32,053 nt of DNA from Methanobacteriota archaeon (GTDB lineage Archaea; Thermoplasmatota; Poseidoniia; Poseidoniales; Poseidoniaceae), in contig PBSP01000094.1 in the NCBI GenBank assembly GCA_002726845.1, positions 1 to 32,053 of the forward strand. Reading direction: 5' to 3'. Shown piece after piece: positions 1 to 8,277 of the stretch. The notes under the pieces are model-generated. The model saw only the letters and a list, made by a program, of their open reading frames with translations. It did not search any database and was not told where the DNA came from. The translations under genes and the position numbers were made by a program. Each line of letters begins with the position of its first letter. Position 1 is the stretch's first letter.

Positions 1-5
1 AACTC

Positions 6-78
6 GCCGATTTAGCTTAGCTGGTGGAGCGTGGGACTGTTAATCCCAAGGTCGTGGGTTCGAGCCCCACAATCGGCG
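6..78 (+). tRNA. tRNA-Asn (anticodon GTT)
   Basis: A complete cloverleaf can be folded by eye. The acceptor stem is GCCGATT (6-12) with AATCGGC (71-77), followed by discriminator G78. The D stem is GCTT with GAGC. The anticodon stem TGGGA/TCCCA encloses the loop CTGTTAA, giving anticodon GTT (Asn). The T arm is GTGGG-TTCGAGC-CCCAC. CCA is not encoded, because TAA follows the discriminator. There is no sign of an intron in the anticodon loop. The 67 bases between this gene and guaAb show nothing recognisable. Confidence 0.97.
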
Positions 79-145
79 TAAATTTTCACTCCATCCTAGG
101 AAGCACATCAACCCATTATTGCATTCTGAATTGGTTGACTGTTAA

Positions 146-1093
146 TCACTCCCACTCAATTGTGCCCGGTGGTTTGTGGGTTATGTCATAGACGACGCGG
201 TTGACTGCACCTTTGACCGTGTTGGTGATTCGCGTGCTGATCTTTTGTAGTATGCTGTGCGGAATTTCCGAATATCGAGCCGACATACCATCCATACTTC
301 GAACTGCTCTGACAACAACGGTCTCGCCGTATGCTCGCACATCACCGTGCACTCCCACGGAGCGAACTGGGAGCAATGCAGCGAAGTACTGCCAAGGTAA
401 TTCCATTTCACCAGCAGCCGCTCCTGCTTCGAATTCCTCCTCGACAATGGCACAAGCCTCGCGTACTACCTCCACACGTTCGGGGGTCAATTCTCCAAGC
501 GTTCGGACCGCTAAACCTGGACCGGGGAACGGTTGCCGCTCGGCCACGACGATATTGAGTTCGCGAGCGAGTTCTCGTACCTCATCTTTGTACAATTCAC
601 GGAGAGGTTCAACGACTTCGAGCGTCATGTCCTCTGGCAATCCACCAACGTTGTGATGCGATTTGATGGTATCGCGAACACCACCACCCGATTCAATCCA
701 GTCTGGAGCAATGGTCCCTTGAACAAGGTATTTTGCGCCGCACTTCTTTTGCTCATCCTCAAAAATTCGGATGAACAATTCTCCGATTACCTTGCGCTTG
801 TGCTCAGGTTCTGTCACACCTTTCAATGCCTCAAAGTATCGATCTGCGGCTTTGACAGTGATCAAATTGATGCCTTGCTCAGCGAGCATCGCCTCAATTT
901 CCTCCGTCTCATTCTTTCTCATGAAACCTGTATCAACGTAAACACAATGCAAGAGATTACCAACAGCCTTGTTGGCAATAACTGCAGCAACGGTTGAATC
1001 AACACCACCTGAACATGCAATGATTGCGACGTCATCAATGGTCGCTTTCATTTGCTGAATCGATTCTTCGATGAATTCAGGCGCATCAAACAT
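146..1093 (-). CDS. guaAb: GMP synthase, ATP pyrophosphatase subunit (GuaAb)
   Basis: Amidates XMP to GMP in purine synthesis, using ammonia from a separate glutaminase subunit (GuaAa), which is not in this window. The protein has the N-type ATP pyrophosphatase P-loop SGGVDS near residues 28-33, then the GMP synthetase dimerisation domain, and ends with the family signature PPGTIEWE. There is no glutaminase domain, as in the split enzyme of euryarchaea. The start is chosen at the ATG of MFDAPEF, which matches how archaeal homologues begin and falls one base after the purE stop (315 aa, the usual length). An ATG at 1108 in frame would overlap purE by 14 bases. The open frame runs to 1240, but that extension is purE sequence in another frame. 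It is probably cotranscribed with purE. Confidence 0.95.
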   Translation of the reverse strand: MFDAPEFIEESIQQMKATIDDVAIIACSGGVDSTVAAVIANKAVGNLLHCVYVDTGFMRKNETEEIEAMLAEQGINLITVKAADRYFEALKGVTEPEHKRKVIGELFIRIFEDEQKKCGAKYLVQGTIAPDWIESGGGVRDTIKSHHNVGGLPEDMTLEVVEPLRELYKDEVRELARELNIVVAERQPFPGPGLAVRTLGELTPERVEVVREACAIVEEEFEAGAAAGEMELPWQYFAALLPVRSVGVHGDVRAYGETVVVRAVRSMDGMSARYSEIPHSILQKISTRITNTVKGAVNRVVYDITHKPPGTIEWE

Positions 1094-1094
1094 C

Positions 1095-1574
1095 TCAAGC
1101 CCTGCCATTGACTTCTCGATCCATTTGGAGTACGCGCTCCACTTGGTCGAGTTTGTCTTGAACGAGACGTTGAGCCATATCTTCGTTGACAAGTGCAAGC
1201 ATTTGCACTGCAAGATGGCCAGCATTATCCCCACGGTCAACGCCTACGGTTGCAGCAGGAACCCCAGGTGGTAATTGAACGATTGAGAGAAGTGAATCAT
1301 AGGGTACTTTACCGCCGCAAGGAACACCAATCACTGGCTTCGTGGTAAGCGCTGCAACAGCACCGGGTAGTGCTGCGGCAAGGCCTGCCATTGCAATGAA
1401 GACCTTGCATCCGTCTTCTTCAGCCTTGTGAATAATGTCTTCAACATATTTTGGAGAGCGATGCGCTGAAGCAACACGCAATTGATAATTTACGCCAAAT
1501 TTGTCAAGCACCTTCGTGCATTTTTCTGCGACTGGCATGTCCGACTTCGATCCTAGCAAGATTGATACATCCAT
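1095..1574 (-). CDS. purE: 5-(carboxyamino)imidazole ribonucleotide mutase / AIR carboxylase PurE
   Basis: Makes carboxyaminoimidazole ribonucleotide in purine synthesis. At 159 aa it is the usual single-domain length. The phosphate/CO2-site motif GSKSDMPVAEK is near residues 8-18, the SAHRSP motif with the expected catalytic His is near 37-42, and PPGVPAATVGVDRGDNAG lies in the C-terminal half. The SKSD..AEK form resembles archaeal PurE proteins. One oddity is that the usually conserved loop AHLPG reads AALPG (near residues 66-70), so His is replaced by Ala; the reverse-strand codons confirm this. It lies between a membrane gene (39 bases upstream) and guaAb (immediately downstream), and the second purine gene supports the call. 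Whether it uses N5-CAIR or AIR plus CO2 cannot be settled here. Confidence 0.93.
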   Translation of the reverse strand: MDVSILLGSKSDMPVAEKCTKVLDKFGVNYQLRVASAHRSPKYVEDIIHKAEEDGCKVFIAMAGLAAALPGAVAALTTKPVIGVPCGGKVPYDSLLSIVQLPPGVPAATVGVDRGDNAGHLAVQMLALVNEDMAQRLVQDKLDQVERVLQMDREVNGRA

Positions 1575-1613
1575 GACTCACACGCAACGCGGGTAGTTCT
1601 TTTAGATGACCCT

Positions 1614-2228
1614 TCACTCTTCTTCAAACAAAAATCCAGCAAGATTGAAGAGAGTACCGGAAAAAACGTCGAGATGCAGCCAACATCCATCCTCATCGTA
1701 TTCGCAGTACATGACCGCAAGCTGTTGCTTTGTCCTAGAAACAGCCATGATTCCATTGTTGGGTTTTGCATTCACTATCTTCCAATGAGTGTATCGACTC
1801 GGACTCAATTTTAGATATTCAGAAGAATCCCATTGGCGACGGAATTGCACTCCGTAGCCTGCTGAGGTTTTGTTGGCAAGATGAAATGTGGAGAAAAAGA
1901 AACACGCACATAGGAAGATTCCAATCCATGAGGAAATCGATTCCATAAAGGCAGTCACTAGGACTAAGAAGAACAAGACAACACCAAGATGGACGCTTCG
2001 ATGAAGAATCAAGACTCGACGTTGGAAGAAGGTTGAAAGTAATGCTGTACCAATTAGAAGTGCTGTTATTAGAAGAAGCCATGGCACAAATTTTGTGTGT
2101 TTTCCTGAGAGTAACATCAATGCAGGAAAGGCCATGGTTAACAAGGAACCAGCGAGTGTAAAGAGCGGGGTGTTCATCACCGCTTTTTCTTCGGAGGGGT
2201 ACCATCCTTCTATGAGCAACCCTACCAT
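1614..2228 (-). CDS. Hypothetical membrane protein (four predicted TM segments)
   Basis: I do not recognise the family. The 204-aa product has four hydrophobic segments at about residues 20-42, 47-68, 78-98 and 99-117. A soluble C-terminal part of about 85 residues follows, containing several aromatic residues and ending in FEEE. An alternative ATG at 2177 would start the protein directly before the first membrane segment (187 aa) and leave more room for a promoter toward the divergent gene at 2253. It is upstream of purE on the same strand with a 39-base gap, so it may share a transcript with purE and guaAb, though nothing in it suggests a purine role. The frame is open throughout and hydrophobicity is clearly patterned, which supports a real gene. 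Confidence 0.75.
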   Translation of the reverse strand: MVGLLIEGWYPSEEKAVMNTPLFTLAGSLLTMAFPALMLLSGKHTKFVPWLLLITALLIGTALLSTFFQRRVLILHRSVHLGVVLFFLVLVTAFMESISSWIGIFLCACFFFSTFHLANKTSAGYGVQFRRQWDSSEYLKLSPSRYTHWKIVNAKPNNGIMAVSRTKQQLAVMYCEYDEDGCWLHLDVFSGTLFNLAGFLFEEE

Positions 2229-2252
2229 GAACCTACGAGTGGTTCCGAGTTC

Positions 2253-2684
2253 TTGTTTCTGTTGGATATCGGCGATGAAATTATATCAAGAAGGTTTTTT
2301 GCTGCAAAAGTGGAACAGGTCTACAAGTGCGATTCGGAGTCCTTCTTGGCTCGTTTGGACGAGCACAGAGGATTGCAACTCATTCATCGAGGACAAGAGG
2401 TTCAAGTGTATCGCGGACTTTTTCAGTTTGTTATTTTGAGTTACAGCGAGGTTGGCGATGAATTGCTCGTTCGATTTCGCCCAAGCATAACCATGTTTGG
2501 TTTATTGGTTCTATCATCGATGCTCGTAGCAGGTGCTTTTTATGTCTCATGGTGGATGTTGATTGTTGAACTGTTGTTGATCAGCTTGGCATTTGTTGTT
2601 TATTCGTCACAACTCACTTGGGAGTTGCTGCAGTTTACACAAGAGTCCATCACGCTTCGTACTCAGTCCTCATCGAACGGATGA
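2253..2684 (+). CDS. Small hypothetical membrane protein (two predicted TM segments)
   Basis: Family not recognised. The product is 143 aa, with a soluble N-terminal part of about 75 residues and then two adjacent hydrophobic segments (about 80-97 and 98-118). It has only a TTG start at 2253; the frame is open further upstream but without an ATG. The 3' end overlaps the end of gcvPB on the opposite strand by 22 bases. Support for coding comes from the well-placed membrane segments and from the lack of any other gene covering 2229-2662. It sits head-to-head with the four-TM protein at 1614-2228, and the gap is only 24 bases if both annotated starts are right. The start codon is uncertain. Confidence 0.6.
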   Translation: MFLLDIGDEIISRRFFAAKVEQVYKCDSESFLARLDEHRGLQLIHRGQEVQVYRGLFQFVILSYSEVGDELLVRFRPSITMFGLLVLSSMLVAGAFYVSWWMLIVELLLISLAFVVYSSQLTWELLQFTQESITLRTQSSSNG

Positions 2685-4162
2685 CGCAGACAGAGGTTGC
2701 GTGCGGCATAGACCTCGTCAACTCGACGGACAGGCGTTGTTGTGGGTGCATTGTGCAGTGTTTCTGCATCGAGTTGAAGCACTTTGCAGAAATCTTTGGC
2801 AAACGTATCAAGCGTTTCTTTGGATTCTGTCTCCGTTGGCTCTATCATCATGCATTCAGGGACGACGAGCGGAAAGTACACTGTTGGAGCCATGTAACCC
2901 ATGTCAAGAAGTCCTTTGGCGACGTCCATGGCTGATATACCAAGCTTTTCTTTTGCAGGTCCAAGCGAGAGCGTGAATTCATGCTTGGCTACAACCGTAT
3001 CAGCACCGTCAACAAAGAGATGGTCGACTCCCGCTGCTTTGGCCTCTCGATGGATCGCATGCCGCAGGTAGTTGGCATTGAGTACAGCGTGTTCCGACAT
3101 GGTTCGGAGTTCTTTTCCATAGCGTCGATAATACGCCCAACATCGCAGAACTGCACCTGCATTTCCATGCCACTGCTGGACCTTGCCTATGCTGTTTTCA
3201 GGCGCGTGCCAGTGGTACCAAAACGCATCAACAGCTTGTTCTTTTTCTGCTGCTGTCGCCTCACGGCGAGCAACAATCGGCGAGGGAAGGAAGGAAGCAA
3301 GATGCTCTTTCACGCCGATTGGTCCTGAACCAGGCCCCCCTCCGCCATGCGGTTGACTGAACGTTTTGTGGAGGTTGTAATGAACTGCATCAAATCCCAT
3401 CAATCCAGGGCTGGTTCTTCCAAGAATTGCATTGAAATTTGCTCCGTCGTAGTACATGAGGCCTCCAACTTCATGAACGATTTTCGAAGCTTCTGCGATG
3501 TCTTGTTCGAACAACCCAAGTGTGTTTGGATTGGTGATCATCATTGCTGCTGTGTCGTCGCCAACAACAGCACGCAGAGCGGACAAATCGATTCTACCGT
3601 CTTCTTGGCTTGGAATTTCAATGATTTCAAATCCCGACATGGCAGCGCTGGCGGGATTGGTCCCGTGTGCAGAATCTGGTACGATGACCTTTGTTCTGTT
3701 GCTCTCGCCACGGTGGCGGAAATATTCTTGAAAACAGCGCACTGCAGTGAATTCTCCTTGAGCACCAGCAACAGGTTGAAGCGTCACCGCGTCCATTCCG
3801 GCGCAAATTGCAAGCATTTCCTGCATTTCATAGTAAATTGAGAGCAACCCTTGCAGTTGATGTTCAGACTGATGCGGATGTATGTCTGCGATTCCAGGCA
3901 ACTGGGCAACGACTTCGTTAACTCGAGGATTGTGTTTCATTGTGCAGGAACCGAGTGGGTAAAATCCTGTATCGATTCCGAAGTTTCGCTTTGAGAGCCA
4001 CGTGTAGTGCCGAACCATTTCGGGTTCTGATAAACGAGGCCATCGAGGTAATTGATTCCGAACCATGTTCGCTGGTAGATTCAGCTCAGATACAGGTAGG
4101 ATTGGTGACGGTTGAGCATATCCTTTGCCCTCAGCGCCATAATGATCGAACAAACGGCTCAT
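2663..4162 (-). CDS. gcvPB: Glycine dehydrogenase (decarboxylating) subunit 2, GcvPB
   Basis: C-terminal half of the split P-protein of the glycine cleavage system. With GcvPA it decarboxylates glycine and passes the aminomethyl group to the lipoyl arm of GcvH. The product is 499 aa, normal for the two-subunit type. The PLP lysine is K266 in HYNLHKTFSQPHGGGGPG, the glycine-rich loop follows it, and the early motif GFYPLGSCTMKHNPR is intact. The ATG at 4162 overlaps the gcvPA stop as ATGA; the open frame extends seven codons further but without support. It is the last gene of the decarboxylase-gcvT-gcvPA-gcvPB run. GcvH and the L protein are not in the window. Its end overlaps the small plus-strand gene by 22 bases. 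Confidence 0.96.
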   Translation of the reverse strand: MSRLFDHYGAEGKGYAQPSPILPVSELNLPANMVRNQLPRWPRLSEPEMVRHYTWLSKRNFGIDTGFYPLGSCTMKHNPRVNEVVAQLPGIADIHPHQSEHQLQGLLSIYYEMQEMLAICAGMDAVTLQPVAGAQGEFTAVRCFQEYFRHRGESNRTKVIVPDSAHGTNPASAAMSGFEIIEIPSQEDGRIDLSALRAVVGDDTAAMMITNPNTLGLFEQDIAEASKIVHEVGGLMYYDGANFNAILGRTSPGLMGFDAVHYNLHKTFSQPHGGGGPGSGPIGVKEHLASFLPSPIVARREATAAEKEQAVDAFWYHWHAPENSIGKVQQWHGNAGAVLRCWAYYRRYGKELRTMSEHAVLNANYLRHAIHREAKAAGVDHLFVDGADTVVAKHEFTLSLGPAKEKLGISAMDVAKGLLDMGYMAPTVYFPLVVPECMMIEPTETESKETLDTFAKDFCKVLQLDAETLHNAPTTTPVRRVDEVYAARNLCLRHPFDED

Positions 4163-5529
4163 GCGGTCACCTCCGCCGTCCACGTTGTAAGCGATTGTAC
4201 AAGTCTGTCAATGTCGTCTTTGCTCGTTTGGTCGGTAACGGTCAGGAGCATTTGATTGCTTTTCTCTGGGTACCAATCGGAGACGTTGAATCCACCGACG
4301 ATGCCGTCCTTTTCAAGGAAAGCCAGACAAGATGTGGTCTGCTCAGGAAGTTCAACCACAAACTCGTTGAAATGCGCTTGCTGGTGGTGGGGTTGATTGA
4401 TGGATTCAATCGAGGAAAGTTCACGCTTGAGGTGGGTGCATGCTGCCATGTTACGAATCGCAAGATGTTTCAACCCTTCAGGGCCAAGGAGAGACATGTG
4501 CATCGCACCCATGAGCGCAATCAACGTTTCATTGGTGCAGATGTTCGACGTTGCTCGATGACGTCGTATGTGCTGTTCACGGGTCGATAGCGTGAGGCAA
4601 TATGCTTCTTTCCCATCAACATCGATGCTGCGTCCGACAATTCGGCCAGGCATCAAACGAAGGTAGGGTTTGGTGCAGCCAAAGATTCCGTAGAGTGGAC
4701 CTCCTCCCGTGATTGGGCTTCCCAAGGGTTGACCTTCCCCAATCACAATGTCGGCTCCATAATGACCGGGGGCTTCGAGCAGTCCGAGTGAAACCGGTTG
4801 GACTCCGACAATCAACGCAGTGTGTTCGCCAATGATTTCTTTGATTGAGGGGTACCCCTCGTCTATGATACCCAATGGGTTTGGTTGCTCCACATACACA
4901 GCACATGATCCTCGAGCTTCGTGAACGCTTTCTAGATTGATGCAGCCGTTATTGTCGTGTTTTAGTTTTTTAATTTCGATACCAGCGCCTTGACAATAAT
5001 TGTGAATGACGGAGACTCTGTCGGGTGGTGTCAGTTCAGAGATGTATACTGTGTCTTTCTGCTCTGCTTTTCGGTTATGAACTCGTACTGCGCACGTTAT
5101 TGCCTCTGCAGCAGCAGTCGATCCATCATACAAGGAGAGGTTGGTAATGGGCATACCAATGAGTTCGGAGACAAGGGATTGAAACTCCCACATCGCTTGC
5201 AGCATACCTTGCGAAACCTCCGGTTGATAGGGTGTGTACGAGGTCAGAAATTCGCCGCGCGTGACGAGTTGAAAAACGCTGGATGGAATGAAATTGCGAT
5301 ACAGTCCTGCTCCAAGGAACGAGGGCTGATCGCCTAAGGCAACATTCGCCCCGAGAAGACGTCGTGCATCAGCTAGGAGTTCTTCTTCGCTTTGAGCATC
5401 AGGCAAAGGTAAATCTCCAATCATTCGAACGGGTTCTGGAACATCTGCGAACAAGGAATCCATGGATTCAATACCCATTTCTTTCAGCATTTCTTCTTCT
5501 CTTCCGAGGTTTGGCAATTGGTCAACCAT
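4159..5529 (-). CDS. gcvPA: Glycine dehydrogenase (decarboxylating) subunit 1, GcvPA
   Basis: N-terminal half of the split P-protein, a PLP fold-type I homologue that pairs with GcvPB in the glycine decarboxylase heterotetramer. The protein shows the family features: an early REEEMLKEMGIESMDSLFADVP segment, FLGAGLYRNFIPS, then SYTPYQPEVSQGMLQAMWEF and NLSLYDGSTAAAEA. It lacks the PLP lysine motif, as expected for this subunit. ATG 5529 (456 aa) is preferred over the longer frame from 5556, which would need TTG. A GGAG element lies nine bases upstream of ATG 5529, and the homologous N-terminus begins there. Its stop overlaps the gcvPB start, implying translational coupling. The gap from gcvT is 83 bases. 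Confidence 0.95.
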   Translation of the reverse strand: MVDQLPNLGREEEMLKEMGIESMDSLFADVPEPVRMIGDLPLPDAQSEEELLADARRLLGANVALGDQPSFLGAGLYRNFIPSSVFQLVTRGEFLTSYTPYQPEVSQGMLQAMWEFQSLVSELIGMPITNLSLYDGSTAAAEAITCAVRVHNRKAEQKDTVYISELTPPDRVSVIHNYCQGAGIEIKKLKHDNNGCINLESVHEARGSCAVYVEQPNPLGIIDEGYPSIKEIIGEHTALIVGVQPVSLGLLEAPGHYGADIVIGEGQPLGSPITGGGPLYGIFGCTKPYLRLMPGRIVGRSIDVDGKEAYCLTLSTREQHIRRHRATSNICTNETLIALMGAMHMSLLGPEGLKHLAIRNMAACTHLKRELSSIESINQPHHQQAHFNEFVVELPEQTTSCLAFLEKDGIVGGFNVSDWYPEKSNQMLLTVTDQTSKDDIDRLVQSLTTWTAEVTA

Positions 5530-5612
5530 GGGGCTCGTCTCCTTGGACAAGTTCAACCAGTCGCGTAGCGCTCATAATGTTCGTCATTGAACCATTAAGA
5601 AACGAGGGCCGT

Positions 5613-6728
5613 CTATACAAAAGGAGGGCGAATTATAACAGCTCGTACAGATGATCGCGGACTCGCAGCAATGAGTACTTCATCGCCTTCTTGAACACCA
5701 GAAATGTACCCGATTCCAACACCTGTATTTCCAAGCGATGGAGAAGGAGCTCCAGACGTTAATCGGCCGATATTGGTCCCATCGAGGGCAAGAACGTCCT
5801 TCCCGGGACGAGGTAATGGCCCTCGTTCCAGATACTTAACGCCCCACCACCGCTGGTCGGAATTGGAGTGGGATACAACCCGTTCTCGTCCGATGAAATC
5901 GTGTTCTGTATCCAGTCCAAACGGTACGTTGGTTTCCCACGAATCACGTGCAAGGAAAGTGTCATGCTCGCCATCGAGTTTAGGCCATTGGAAATCAACA
6001 CCGGACAACAGATACCCCTTCTCGAGTCGAAGTGTATCTCGGGCACCCAATCCAACAGGAGTTGCCCCCGCGTCAATCAAAGCTCGCCAAACTGTCGCAA
6101 CTTGCTCGTTTGGAACAAATATCTCATATCCCGATTCCCCAGTGTAGCCAGTTCCCTGAATCCAACCGGTAACACCGAGTTGGTTTTCGGTCAAAGCCGA
6201 CCAATTGAACCGGGCGACGTGTTGTCCTTCCCCAAAGGCTGCGTCGAGATATTCCTTACTCAGAGGTCCTTGAAGGGCCAGAATTGAGGTAGCCTCTGAG
6301 AGATTTTCAATGCGAACATCTGCGGAAGCCGGGTCGCAAGCGTGGAACCAATCCCACATCACGCTAATCATCGAAGCGTTGGGTACACCGAGTATTTCCG
6401 TTTCAGAAACAACTGCGAAAATCATATCATCGATGATATAACCATCGTGATCCAAAAAGTGGGTGTAACCGCAACGACCGACAGGTATGGAAGTCACCTT
6501 TTGAGTTGCAACACTTTCCAGCCACTGAAGCACGTTTTCTCCAGTGAACCGAAACGTTCCCATGTGGGAAACATCAAACAAGCCCGAGTCGTTTCTCGTT
6601 GCCAAATGTTCTGCTTTGATGTTTGAGTACCAAATGGGTAACATAAACCCATGAAAATCAACGATGTTACCACCGAGACTGACGTGTTCATCGTAGAGTG
6701 CTGTTCGAACCGGTTCACCATCGCTCAT
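5613..6728 (-). CDS. gcvT: Aminomethyltransferase GcvT (glycine cleavage T-protein)
   Basis: Transfers the methylene group from aminomethylated GcvH to tetrahydrofolate, or an archaeal folate analogue, and releases ammonia. At 371 aa it is the usual length. Visible family motifs are FHGFMLPIWYSNI near the N-terminus, NDSGLFDVSHMG, the folate-site region GRCGYTHFLDHDGYIIDDMI, LALQGPLSKEYL, GYTGESGYEIF and a C-terminal barrel domain. Start ATG 6728 (MSDGEPVRT) leaves 16 bases to the preceding gene and has a purine-rich GGGATGGGA stretch upstream. A start at 6770 would overlap the decarboxylase and add an unrelated-looking extension. Being between the decarboxylase and gcvPA makes an operon of four likely. 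Confidence 0.95.
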   Translation of the reverse strand: MSDGEPVRTALYDEHVSLGGNIVDFHGFMLPIWYSNIKAEHLATRNDSGLFDVSHMGTFRFTGENVLQWLESVATQKVTSIPVGRCGYTHFLDHDGYIIDDMIFAVVSETEILGVPNASMISVMWDWFHACDPASADVRIENLSEATSILALQGPLSKEYLDAAFGEGQHVARFNWSALTENQLGVTGWIQGTGYTGESGYEIFVPNEQVATVWRALIDAGATPVGLGARDTLRLEKGYLLSGVDFQWPKLDGEHDTFLARDSWETNVPFGLDTEHDFIGRERVVSHSNSDQRWWGVKYLERGPLPRPGKDVLALDGTNIGRLTSGAPSPSLGNTGVGIGYISGVQEGDEVLIAASPRSSVRAVIIRPPFV

Positions 6729-6744
6729 TGCTTTCCCATCCCTG

Positions 6745-8160
6745 TTACTGTTGAGGCAAACCTCGTTCAATATCCTTTCCTAAGGAAACCACGCAATCAA
6801 GGAACGCATCCAACGATTGTTCAGTGATGCTGCGGTTGGCGATAACTGAACGAAGGATGATTTTTCCTCCAACCGTACTTCGGCTTACCATGAATCTCCC
6901 GTCTCGAATGATTCGTTCGCGCAACTCTGCGTTGATTTGATTGAGGTCTTGTGCCTGACCTACACCAACATATCGAAAACATACGTTGGTCCACATCCGT
7001 TCACTTACCATTTCCAAATACTCGTTCGCTTCGATTTGATGCTGTAAATAATCAGCGAGACCCATGAACGTATCCAACATCGATGCCCAACCTGCGTCAC
7101 CGATTTCTCTCCATGTGAGCCAGAGCTTGAGCGCATCGTTTCGCCGACCGCATTGAAGCGAATATCTGCCCAAATCAACTCTTTCTGCTGATTCATGATA
7201 GAGGTAGTGGGCATCATCTCCGGTCGAACACACGGTACGAAGTATCTCTGCATCTTTCACGATGAAAGCGGAGCATATCAAGGGAATACCCATCATTTTA
7301 TGCGCATCCCAACAGAAACTATCTGCGAGTTCGATACCGTCCATCAACGAGCGATAGGTGGGTGAAAAGAGGGCTGAACCGCCCCATGCTGCATCCACGT
7401 GCATCCAAAGGTGATGTTTGTGTGCAACCGTTGCCAGTTCACGCAGAGGATCAAAACTTCCCCGCACTGTTGTTCCACTTGTTGCCAAAACCGCGAACGG
7501 TGTTTGACCGTTACGGATCGCACGCTCAATCTCTTCCTCCAGGGAATCTGGGCGCATTTGTCCTTCTTGATTGCAGCGCACTTTGATGAGGTTTGAAGAC
7601 CCTATTCCGATTACATTAGACGCTATGCCAAACGAATAATGACATTCTTCTGAAACAAATGCCACCACGTTCTCGCCGTTAAACCCCGTGTGGTTGGATA
7701 AAGGGAACTTGGCTTGGCGAGCACAAAGAAGACCAAGCAGATTCCCGTTCGATCCACCCGTAGTAAGGGTTCCTTGAGCCGTGCCGAAATCAGCCAATTC
7801 CGCCATCCGTTTGAGAATCGAGGATTCAACCAAAGTTGCAATTGGTGCGATTTCATAGGTGTACATCGCCGTATTCGTTGCCGCTGTGACCAACTCACCT
7901 GCAATGGCAGCGACCGACAGACCACCCCATAGTGGATTCATGAATCCTGGAGCCGTTGTTCGAACCGAATTCCTCAGGAAAAGTTCGATGTCATCGAGAG
8001 CTGCATTGATTCCTCTGCCTTCAATCGGCAGTTTGAGATCGACCGTGCGACTTAATGAATCGTGTGAGATGTTTGGTCGAATCATGGAGTTGTCTTGACT
8101 CTCTGAAAGAAAGGTCTTGACGCGAGCAAGGACCTCATCCAAGAACGCCTCTGCTTCCAT
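6745..8160 (-). CDS. Group II PLP-dependent amino acid decarboxylase (glutamate/aspartate decarboxylase-like)
   Basis: Fold-type I decarboxylase of the group II family, which includes glutamate, aspartate (PanP), cysteine sulfinate and diaminobutyrate decarboxylases. The 471-aa product has APGFMNPLWGG near residue 70, TTGGSNGN (133-140), the PLP-stacking His in ECHYS (H174), the PLP-nitrogen Asp in HVDAAWGG (D256) and the Schiff-base lysine in DAHKMMG (K288). The substrate cannot be read from the sequence. Beta-alanine formation from aspartate or GABA formation from glutamate are the leading options. It is first in the gcv operon, 16 bases before gcvT, and is divergent from the thiamine regulator across 117 bases, where its promoter must lie. 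Confidence 0.9.
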   Translation of the reverse strand: MEAEAFLDEVLARVKTFLSESQDNSMIRPNISHDSLSRTVDLKLPIEGRGINAALDDIELFLRNSVRTTAPGFMNPLWGGLSVAAIAGELVTAATNTAMYTYEIAPIATLVESSILKRMAELADFGTAQGTLTTGGSNGNLLGLLCARQAKFPLSNHTGFNGENVVAFVSEECHYSFGIASNVIGIGSSNLIKVRCNQEGQMRPDSLEEEIERAIRNGQTPFAVLATSGTTVRGSFDPLRELATVAHKHHLWMHVDAAWGGSALFSPTYRSLMDGIELADSFCWDAHKMMGIPLICSAFIVKDAEILRTVCSTGDDAHYLYHESAERVDLGRYSLQCGRRNDALKLWLTWREIGDAGWASMLDTFMGLADYLQHQIEANEYLEMVSERMWTNVCFRYVGVGQAQDLNQINAELRERIIRDGRFMVSRSTVGGKIILRSVIANRSITEQSLDAFLDCVVSLGKDIERGLPQQ

Positions 8161-8220
8161 GTTGCGAGTCTAACCAAAGCGGTCTTTGAAGATGGTCCTT
8201 GCCCCGCTCAATAAATTTCT

Positions 8221-8233
8221 ATGCGTTTTGCAT
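8221..8233. promoter_or_regulatory. Short inverted repeat ATGC-N5-GCAT
   Basis: The sequence ATGCGTTTTGCAT has perfect 4-base arms around GTTTT. It sits in the 117-base divergent region between the decarboxylase and the ThiR-like regulator, four bases before the larger palindrome at 8237-8256. It could be a second operator half-site or chance. Arms this short are weak evidence on their own. Confidence 0.25.
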
Positions 8234-8236
8234 TTT

Positions 8237-8256
8237 TTATTACATACATTGAATAA
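8237..8256. promoter_or_regulatory. Imperfect palindrome overlapping the likely TATA box of the thiamine operon (candidate ThiR operator)
   Basis: The 20 bases read TTATT-N10-AATAA, with further matching AT pairs inside the spacer, so 14 of 20 positions are symmetric. It overlaps the T-rich element TTTTTTATTA (8233-8242), which lies about 35-45 bases before the first ATG at 8278, where an archaeal TATA box is expected for a short-leader transcript. A protein bound here would block TBP/TFB. Because the first gene encodes a HTH-ThiN regulator, this is the natural autoregulatory operator candidate. This is inference from position and symmetry; the binding motif was not compared with known ThiR sites. 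Confidence 0.45.
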
Positions 8257-8277
8257 CTCTCCGCAATTAGTCCAAAC

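Noticed and set aside
533..997. Plus-strand open frame of 154 codons antisense to guaAb
   Set aside because: It is the complement of a certain gene, has no recognisable motif and no independent support.
1094..1240. 49-residue N-terminal extension of GuaAb
   Set aside because: It overlaps purE in another frame, is unlike known GuaAb N-termini, and a good ATG with the family start MFD lies at 1093.
3940..4590. Plus-strand open frame of 216 codons across the gcvPA/gcvPB junction
   Set aside because: It is antisense to two well-identified genes and its composition is low in recognisable protein features; judged a shadow.
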